A model generated the notes under the pieces. That model was not told the origin of the DNA. It did no database searches and saw nothing but the letters and a program-made list of their open reading frames with translations. A DNA stretch of 64,000 bases, from contig OU426979.1 in NCBI GenBank assembly GCA_911387785.2, forward strand, positions 107,288,827-107,352,826, read 5' to 3'. Position 1 is the stretch's first letter, and every line of letters begins with the position of its first letter. Both the position numbers and the translations under genes were made by a program. Of the stretch, positions 56,722 through 64,000 are shown piece by piece. The DNA is from Aelia acuminata. Taxonomy: Eukaryota; Arthropoda; Insecta; Hemiptera; Pentatomidae.

Positions 56722-56962
56722 TAAGGGTCTGGCCACACATGTCCGCACCGGATCCGCACCGTAGCAATAATACAGGTTATGTTCAGAATATTTTTAATTT
56801 AACTTACATATTACCTTTAGTTATACCTAAAGTGGCCTTTGTCTGACATGTGTGGCCTGAACTTTAGGCATAACTAAAGGTAATATGTAAGTTAAATTAA
56901 AAATATTCTGAACATAACCTATATTAATGCTACGGTGCGGACATGTGTGGCCAGACCTTAAG
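56722..56962. mobile_element. Palindromic MITE
   Basis: GGTCTGGCCACACATGTCCG on the left pairs with its complement on the right (ending near 56958). The inner arms share TTATGTTCAGAATATTTTTA and CATATTACCTTTAGTTAT. An extra inner GACATGTGTGGCC lies near the centre. No coding capacity. The flanking duplication is unclear. Confidence 0.75.
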
Positions 56963-57414
56963 CCGGGTTTCAGTGAAAAACCTATTGAAACATAATCTAG
57001 ACAGTGTAAAAAGATGACACAAGTGTTTTTATAAGAAAAACATCGCGGGAACATAAAATTGGCAAACCACGTTGTAAGTACATGTTTTAATTTAGTAAAT
57101 TAGAACGCTCTGGGAGTTTTAACCATTTGGAATTGCTGAATTAAGGAAAATTAACGTGTTTAAATATAGAAAGCAAAGCCAAAATCATCTAGAAAGGCAA
57201 AAAACATAAACTCAAAAGTTCACTTAGAATGTTTAAAAGGTTTAATTGTTTTGAAATGAATGAATAGCTGAAAATTAGTAAGTTTAAATAAGTCATAGAT
57301 GTTAAACATAAAATCATATTCTTCTATAAACATAAAACCAAATTTTTTAGGAACAAAAAAATTCTTAAGTTTGATAAAAACTTAACAAAAGCCTCTCTAA
57401 GAAAGCAAGGCTAA

Positions 57415-57866
57415 TGCTATACAAAAGGATAATTAGACCAGTGGTAATGTATGGCATTGAGATGTGGACTTTGACCAAGGAAAACAGAAGAGCTCTCCTG
57501 GTTTGGGAGAGAAGAGTCCTGAGGAGGATCTTTGGAGCCGTCTAAGAAGAGCACAGGTGGAGAATCAGAAGCAATGCCGAACTAACAGAATTGTATAGGG
57601 AGCCTGATATCCTATGTGCTGTCAAGAAGGGCAGACTAAAATGGCTGGGACACGTTGAAAGAATGGAGCCCTGTAGGCTGCCTAAAATGTTGCTAAATGG
57701 TACACCAGGAGGGAAGAAGAAAAGGAGCAGACCCAGGCGTAGGTGTATTGACGACCTAGAGGAAGACTTAAGAAAACTGGGGATCAGAAATTGGAGGAGC
57801 CTCGCTGGAGACCGCGAGGAATGGGGAAGAATGGTGGCAGAGGCCCAGGTCCTACAAGGACTGTAG
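57415..57866 (+). pseudogene. 3' end of an RTE-like reverse transcriptase
   Basis: One frame with a single stop (near 57543) reads MLYKRIIRPVVMYGIEMWTL, VLRRIFGA, LYREPDILCAVKKGRLKWLG, GKKKRSRPRRRCIDDLEEDL and NWRSLAGDREEWGRM. This is the C-terminal part after the RT catalytic domain. It is on the + strand, unlike nearly all the other coding retroelements here. 5' truncated; no clear tail. Confidence 0.85.
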
Positions 57867-58354
57867 CGCCAAACAGTGAGTGATATATTTTTTTCAGTCT
57901 GAAATCACATTAAGAGTGTAAAATACACCTAAAATGACATAAAAAATTCTGACCAATGAAAGAAGGAATTTGGAGCCAATATTTCCAAGTTTATTGATGT
58001 ACAGATTGTAATTAATTTTTAAATGTTATGCTTAATTCTTTCTCAAATACAGAACTCTTTTATCACTCTAATAAGTAACGCATGGTAAAATTCTTTGTTT
58101 TACATATCATTTTTTTATTTAGAGGAAGATCCAGGGTTTTGTTAAAAAAAAAAAAAAATTATAATTTATTTGTTTAGCACAATTTAAGATCAACTCTTTA
58201 AATAAATTAAATCTGTATTTTATTTTATTACACCAGATGTATTTAAGAAATTTTTGTTAGCATTATTTGGTTTTATGTATATATAAGAGCAGACTTAGGC
58301 ATGCATTGGAGAATTTACTTGTGAAGTTTGTCGCACGAGTAGAATGTCACCCTG
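57867..58354. other. AT-rich right part of the second TIR element
   Basis: No coding signal. Confidence 0.5.
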
Positions 58355-58432
58355 TATTTATATATATACATCCTGTGTATATATATATTGTTAGTTACCC
58401 CATTTGAGATTACAGGTACTTTATTTAACATA

Positions 58433-58965
58433 TTGTAACACCAATGTGGGTTTCAGTCATTTTTATTGATGTAAAATTATAATTCAGAACATCAAACAAA
58501 CAATAAAAGCTTAAAAGTAATGGAACAGTGACTAAAAGTATACTTCTGCCTCGATATTCAAGACAAAATCGAGCCCCTAGTCCCTCCCTTATACAGTACT
58601 TCATAGCTTTTAATACCTATTAACTTTAATTATTACTACTTAATAGTGTAAGAAGTTCTTATTAATAAAGAAATGACGGTAGTGATGTGAAAGTATGAGA
58701 ACTGAAACTAAATAGGAATTATTATCATAAATGGAAGGCCTGGTGCTATGTTGTGATTGGAGTGGGGAGAGGGATAGACCAAGGGCATGGATGACAAAGC
58801 TCCTCACCTTGTCTGCTTAGGATACCACTCATAGTCTTGTGATTTGAAACATATTTAACTGGATATGTTTAGAACATGGAACGACTGTTAATTGTTTAGT
58901 CTTTTCATTCATCTTTAACTACATAAGTTGAATAAATATTAGGTTGGACTGCATTCTAACAATTA
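58433..58965. repeat. LTR-like sequence related to the gypsy-type LTR at 36856
   Basis: Starts TGTAACACCAATGTGGG. Contains TTGATGTAAAATTATAATTC and ACATCAAACAAACAATAAAA, similar to 36875-36930, and GAGCCCCTAGTCC, similar to 39230. A possible end TTCTAACA is near 58960. I see no target duplication, so solo-LTR status is not proven. Confidence 0.4.
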
Positions 58966-59113
58966 ATTTATTTGAGAATGTAGTTGTTTGTCAACTAAAA
59001 ACTAGTATTTTTAAGTCATTATATTATACAACTAAAACTATAGTTAACTTTGTCCAACACTTATATATTTAACAATCCCATTTTAATTTTAAACTAATAA
59101 GTTTTGAGTGATG

Positions 59114-59442
59114 CTTACTTATCTTTCGGGAGCGGGGTAGCCCACTGGTAAGGCAGTGGACTGCTGTGCTTAAGGTCCCGAGTTCAAATCTGACATGGCT
59201 TATGATAACTTTATTATTCACCACAGTTCGTCTCGTGGGCCGAGAGACCCTCCTGGGGCAAACCCAGCCTCTATAAAGTGGGTACCCTTAATTGAAAAAT
59301 TAAGGGGAAAGAACCTGGCGGTTGAGCGTGATCACGGTCAAATCAACTCCTTGCACGACCGCTGACCAAGAAACAGTGCCTTACATAGTACTGAACCCAA
59401 GACCCTTTATGGGTTGTAGTGGTTTTTCTTACTTATCTTTCG
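59114..59442 (+). mobile_element. tRNA-derived SINE with 15-bp target duplication
   Basis: The duplication CTTACTTATCTTTCG lies at 59114-59128 and 59428-59442. The 299-bp body starts GGAGCGGGGTAGCCCACTGG (A box region) and has GAGTTCAAATCTG (B box) about 45 bp on. A tRNA-unrelated body follows, including TTAATTGAAAAATTAAGGGG. The end is GGGTTGTAGTGGTTTTT, with no poly(A). Copying would depend on a partner non-LTR element. It lies 214 bp upstream of the next transferrin exon. Confidence 0.9.
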
Positions 59443-59655
59443 ATTATATAATAAATTTTTTAGTGACCCTGTAGTATTTTGTTTTATTGTCTAATAAATT
59501 ATCATTATAATGTATTACAATAAACCAATTACTTGTATGAGTAGTTCGTAAACATGGCCTTTAGGTGGACATGAGATACACTCCCACCAGAACTCAATAA
59601 TATTCCGAATAACTATCAATAAATGACAGTTCATTTGAGTTATTTTATGTTTCAG

Positions 59656-59744
59656 ATAGCTTTAAAAGCCCAATTATTGCAGCCAGATCTTGTTTGCTAC
59701 AAAGCTCATAATCACATCCATTGTATGCAGGCCATTAGGAATGG
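59656..59744 (+). CDS. Tsf2: Transferrin-family exon, lobe 2
   Basis: The acceptor is GTTTCAG and the donor is AATGG|GTAAGT; the exon starts in phase 0 and ends in phase 2. It encodes IALKAQLLQPDLVCYKAHNH, then IHCMQAIRNG. It joins the preceding exon as KCHKMR|IALKAQ and the next as NG|DADISVFDAG. This segment carries the conserved Cys pair of the transferrin lobe. Intron 32926-59655 before it is 26,730 bp long. Confidence 0.9.
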
Positions 59745-60560
59745 GTAAGTTAAAATCATGAAATTTATTGTGTTTTTGAATAGTCCATATAATTATTTAT
59801 TGTTAGCATTTTTTTAAGGAAAAATTTGTCCGTGGTGGTGATCTAAAAATCTGCTAATGGTTTATGAAATTATTTTGTTTAGAAGGTAGATTTGAATGCA
59901 AGTCATTTTTAGGGTTAAATGAACAAGATGCAGACAAAACATAGTTATGAATAGGGTAATGTGAAAATCTTAATAATGATAGTAACTTTATAACTAAAAT
60001 TAAACTTAAAAAGACATAAAAACTTGAGATTTATGAACTGATATTAAATAATTAAAAACTAACCAGAAATACAATAGGGTAGCTAAATAGAACTAATAAT
60101 AATGGTAGTGTTATAAAATGTTGAAGAAAACAAAAATTCATTGCATTACAATACCATCTGTTTAAGAAATATTGGATGACTTCTTATCTTCTTCTTCTTC
60201 TTTTGCCCCACCTTCCTTGTTGAGAAAATGGTTATCAAACACTTATTGTGGTATCTGCAGACACGTTTGCTACTGTCCCCTGCGCAATGTGGATTTAGGA
60301 AGGGAAGGTCTAGACAACATGAGACTGGGAAAGTTCATGAAAAAGTTTGGTAAGAGCTAACAGGCGGGAGGAGGTTGTAATTACCCGGTTAAGGATAGGA
60401 CACTCGAACTCCTAATCAGTAAAGAAAAGACATTTGCACGTCTTTTTACTATTGGACTATTTTTACTACTGGACATTTGTATTTACCCTTTGCTGTCTTG
60501 AGGGTGTGCGTGTTCATGCATTACTTCACTGGGGGGCCGATTGGCTAAGTGCCTACTTCT
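59745..60560. other. Intron sequence
   Basis: AT-rich, with no recognised gene. A short frame at 60172-60360 (+) has no domain or splice context. Confidence 0.5.
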
Positions 60561-60568
60561 TTATTTCT

Positions 60569-61990
60569 TTATGATGCCATTACTTGGCCTCTCTTTTTCC
60601 TCTCCTGGGCTCTAAGGATCCTGCTGATTTCTGCGGCATAGTCTGCAACAGCCCTCCAATTCTGTTGCTTGATCAGCATCAATGAAACTAAGTTTTCCGG
60701 GATAGGTTTCTGCCCCAGGATCACGTCAAGCTGCTCCTTCTCTTTGGCTAAGCTCCTACAACAAAAGAACATGTGTTCAACCATTTCGTCTGCGAGGTCA
60801 CAAATGCACAAAGCTTCCTTTTCTAACTTAAATCTGGCTGGATAGGCTCTGAGGCAGCCATGTCTGGTAAGCAGTTGTGTGAGCTAATAGTCAACCTCTC
60901 CATGTTTGCGGGCGATCCGTATTGAAATGTCGGGAATCATCCTGTGGGTCCATCTTACAGAAGATGATGAATCCCATCGTCTTTGCCAACTTTCCAAAGT
61001 ATTCCTTCTCTCTTCTTTTTCTACCACAGTGAGAATCTGGCTGTCCATGTCTTCTATGATAAATTCGATTACGTTCCACCACCAGAAGATCAATCGGAGG
61101 CATATCAGCGATGAAACACACAGCATCATAGGTAACAGTGCGAAACGCTTGAGCAACCCGCAGTGCATTTCTTAGATGCATACTGATAGCTTTACGGGCA
61201 TATGACTGAACTTGGAAGACATTAACCCATATCGGTACCACGCATAGCAGCGTGGAACTGGCTACATTAGCCAACAGTCTTCTCCACCGATATTTGGCCT
61301 GATTCGAGCTAATGCATTCATAACTCAGGCTGCTTTGGAGCTAGCTAAGTGCAGGTGTTCGTCGAACCGCAACCTGGCATCAATCTGCACACCCAAATAT
61401 CTAATGGACTGCTTCAGTCTTATGATCAGCAAGCTGGAGGCCTACTGATGAAAGCCTCTGGCGAATCGTAAGTACTGCCTTGTTAGCGTTGTACGTTATC
61501 TCTTCCAGTAGTTTTCCACGTACCATTATTGCCAGATCATCTGCAAAACCCAGTATTACAGTTCCTTCCGGCATGGGGAGCCTCAGTACCGTATCATACA
61601 TTATATTCCATAACAAGGGCACTAATTCAGGACCTTGGGGAACGCTGCCTGTGATCTTATAGGTTCTACTTCCATTATCTGTATTATAAAACAAGATTAT
61701 ATCAGTAAAATAACTGATAATAATCCTTATGAGGTATTGCGGAACATTCATCTTTTCCAGTCCTTCCATAATACAGTCCCATCTTGCTGAATTGAAAGCA
61801 TTTCTTATGTCCAATGCTATAATGGCGCAGAACTTTTTTCCACCCCTTCTCTATCTTATTCCAGCGATTGCTTCTCAAGCAAATCTGATCGCAAAGTCTA
61901 TTGCCTCGATAGTCGATCTTCCTTTCTGAAAACCATATTGGTTGTCGGAAAGTCCTCGAACTCTTTCACTGAAATCGGGTCATTCTGCCA
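60569..61990 (-). pseudogene. 5'-truncated R1/TRAS-like non-LTR fragment, element E
   Basis: Minus-strand pieces: FSERVRGLSDNQYGFQKGRS and TIEAIDFA (about 61985-61880), RT core (61814-61401, MDIRNAFNSARW, GSVPQGPELVPLLWN, GFADDLAIMVRG), region after RT (61274-60891, LRVAQAFRTVTYDAVCFIAD, MPPIDLLVVER), and C-terminus (60811-60569, CICDLADEMVEHMFFCC, NWRAVADYAAEISRILRAQE). Stops and frameshifts separate the pieces. The catalytic FADD and the terminal C..C...H...C motif match R1/TRAS-type elements. No endonuclease remains. Confidence 0.85.
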
Positions 61991-62544
61991 CAAATGATCC
62001 TCTCTCTATGATAAAAAAAAAATTCTTTTTAAAGAAATGAATTTATATAAAATAAATAAAGCAAATATCAGTATTTTATTTATAATTACAGACTTAGTAA
62101 GAAGTATTAAAGATAACCATAAAGGTATTCTTTGCAATATTATCGGACGCGGAAGGGTTATGCCGTCCAGTGGTCTTGTTTTATTACTGATGGCCTGTAT
62201 CGGACCCCAGAATCCGATTCTAAAAAACAACAGAATTTCATCTGTTAGCAACTTTTGCTGCAATAATCTCATTAAAAATCGACTAAATTGAGTCTTTGAG
62301 GTGTTTGGCCTTTCGGACATTTTCAGGTGATAATCGGCTGTTAAGATGGGAATGTAAGACATTGGACTCCGGGAACCGATGCCGCACCTAACTTGTTAAA
62401 CATACACAGAAGGAGAAAAGGAAAAAAAAAAATAATGAAAGTATGGATAGAATTAAAAAATTAATTTAGAGCATAATGTTGTCAGCATACCAAAGGAAAA
62501 TAAATCAAACCAAAGAATCAAAGAAATCAAAATGTACTATTGAG
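61991..62544. other. Intron sequence
   Basis: Includes a moderately GC-rich stretch (about 62140-62400) and A-runs; no domain recognised in its short frames. Confidence 0.4.
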
Positions 62545-62820
62545 TGAACTATTATTATTATTATTATTATCTTGGCGCTACAACTCGTTGACGAGTCCTG
62601 GCCTCCTCCACCAGCTTCCTCCAGTCATCTCTGTTCTGTGCCGGTGTGATCCCGCAACACCATCAGACCACCTGAGTTTCGGTCTCCCCCTTCTTCTAGT
62701 GTCATGGAGGGATTGAGGCAGTAACTTCTTAGGGATTGCCTCGTCGTCCATTCTAGCCACTTGGCCAGCCCATCGCAGTCTTCCCACCTTCATTGTCAGA
62801 ACGACATCTTTTTCACTGAA
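62545..62820 (-). pseudogene. 3' tail of an RTE-like element with (TAA)n end
   Basis: The minus frame reads MKVGRLRWAGQVARMDDEAI, RRRGRPKLRWSDGV and, after a frameshift, a WRxLVEEARTR-like end. This is the terminal part of an RTE-like RT protein. On the + strand an ATT repeat (62549-62570) lies directly at its 3' end, the usual short-repeat tail. Strongly 5' truncated. Confidence 0.8.
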
Positions 62821-63578
62821 AATAGAATAAATTTTGTTATTCGTCCGTCTTCTCCAGTTTCAATTTTGCACTCCTATCTTGGTGAATAATACACGAAGGT
62901 CCATTCAAAATCATCCGGTTAAACCGTAGGAAATTTGTGTAAATCCAACCACATTATTTTTTTGCCGGCCACCACTCGGTCGCACACTATCACTTTCGTT
63001 TCTATAGTTGATCTTTCACCTCAATTATTTTTATTTCAAATAAATTATAAATGCTATCTATCATTAATTATTTAACTATATCACATGAACATAGCTATTT
63101 CTATTTTTTATACTAAATCTATATAATGATTTTAATTAGTTCCCAGCTGCTCTGACTAAAAAAATATATTTCCTTTGTTTTGTTGCCTTGACGAAATTTT
63201 AAATTAAATTTAAATGCCTTAACGAAAATTTAACTGTAACATGTCCACACTCATTGATTTGAAATCAGCCAAGTACATCCTCAGCCATCGTAGAGACTAC
63301 CTTCCTCTTTTTCCATCTAGACATCCTTCTATTATTCGTCTTTTCTTTCCTTTCTTGTAGGATTCTTTCCTGATTTGTATGATTTCCATGGCCCATCCAT
63401 CTTCTACCTCCCATCTTAAACCAGGACACTATATCTGGTTCCCCTTACAGTTCCCTAAGTTTGGTTCAATTGACTTTGAAAAAAGTTTGAATTTGACTTG
63501 CTATGTAATGCTACATAAATTTAATTTATTGGGCATTGTTTTTCTATTATGTAAATTAAATTAAAGTTAATGTTACAG
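62821..63578. other. Intron sequence before the last visible exon
   Basis: AT-rich, no gene; ends in the acceptor TGTTACAG. Confidence 0.55.
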
Positions 63579-63745
63579 TGATGCCGACATATCAGTTTTT
63601 GATGCTGGAGACATCTACACTAGTGGACTGCATTATAGTCTTGTGCCAATCATGGCTGAAGTATATAATTTAGGTGTTCCAGAATATTATGCTGTTGCTG
63701 TTTCCAAAGAAGAAGATCCTAGTACAGAAATTACATTTCTTAAAG
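63579..63745 (+). CDS. Tsf2: Transferrin-family exon, lobe 2 iron-ligand Asp region
   Basis: Acceptor TTACAG; the first base completes the Gly codon begun at 59744; donor AAAG|GTAAAT in phase 1. It encodes DADISVFDAGDIYTSGLHYS, then LVPIMAEVYNLG, YYAVAVSKEEDPSTE and FLKG. VFDAG corresponds to the LDAG/LDGG motif whose Asp is an iron ligand (Asp63 in the N-lobe of human transferrin), and it is kept here. The following YYAVAV strand is highly conserved. The gene continues beyond the window. Confidence 0.9.
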
Positions 63746-64000
63746 GTAAATCTAGGTGAAGATAATAATAATTAACCTTAATTAGGTATTCATGATTGAT
63801 GAATATTATATTAATCCTGGCTCATGAAAATATTTTATTTAGTTAGCTTTCAACTAACCAGTTTTTTGTTGTTCCTGTGCGGCTAGTTGCCTCTCTTCAA
63901 CTGGGGTTTGTTGGTACAGTGGCGAATATGTTGATGTGAACTAAGGGGGCAAGAAATTCCAAGAAATAGGAATCGTGTCTGCAATTGATGATACAGATGT
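63746..64000. other. Start of the next intron
   Basis: No further exon is visible before the window ends. Confidence 0.55.

Larger units (their letters stand above)
55168..58356. mobile_element. Second TIR element with TA duplication, directly adjoining the first
   Basis: Ends: CAGGGTGACATACTACTCGT at 55170 and, inverted, CAGGGTGACATTCTACTCGT ending at 58354. The match extends about 34 bp with a few mismatches, and TA flanks each end. The 3.19-kb interior holds an unrelated duplicated segment, a palindromic MITE and a reverse transcriptase fragment, so it is a composite or a heavily invaded element. No transposase. Confidence 0.7.

Noticed and set aside
62006..62362. 118-codon minus ORF
   Set aside because: Hydrophobic, AT-driven composition without a domain or splice context.

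Overview
This is AT-rich eukaryotic DNA, almost certainly from an insect; I cannot name the order. The evidence is a split host gene with canonical splice sites, plus retroelement types typical of insect genomes (BEL/Pao, RTE-like, I/R1-like with RNase H, a DUF4780-like ORF1, and Tc1/mariner, hAT and piggyBac elements).

The backbone is one host gene on the + strand. Six exons (957-1136, 1218-1381, 1468-1722, 32761-32925, 59656-59744, 63579-63745) join in frame and encode the end of lobe 1 and the start of lobe 2 of a two-lobed transferrin, best matched to the melanotransferrin/Tsf2 type. Neither end of the gene is in the window. The lobe-1 position equivalent to iron ligand Tyr188 of human serum transferrin is Phe here. 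Two introns are very large (31.0 kb and 26.7 kb) and consist mostly of transposons.

Intron 1723-32760 holds: a full-length two-ORF non-LTR element (2076-7996, 13-bp target duplication); a TIR/foldback element with G-tract and C-tract repeats (8982-14338), split by an intact RTE-like element (10377-13613); a piggyBac-type element (14491-15403); a mariner-like transposon with 543-bp TIRs and an intact transposase (15703-18159); an RTE-like fragment split by an intact, young BEL/Pao element (19566-27106); and a 5'-truncated relative of the first non-LTR element (27519-32296).

Intron 32926-59655 holds: a palindromic MITE (33712-34135); gypsy remnants cut by a hAT-type foldback element (36959-38857); a tRNA-like sequence; two degraded non-LTR elements (40314-43101 and about 46880-50985); a gypsy deletion derivative with a second hAT-type insertion (43328-44958); two back-to-back TIR elements (50999-55165 and 55170-58354), the first containing an inverted duplication and a 499-bp perfect AC microsatellite; an LTR-like stretch; and a SINE (59129-59427). 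Intron 59745-63578 holds two more non-LTR fragments.

Apart from the transferrin gene, every convincing coding region belongs to a mobile element. Four elements keep intact ORFs: the two-ORF element, the RTE-like element, the mariner-like element and the BEL/Pao element. The most unusual structures are the foldback element with G/C-tract arms, the TG-microsatellite-carrying repeat family with its inverted duplication, and the Tyr-to-Phe change in the transferrin. I see no bacterial-type system, CRISPR array or operon.
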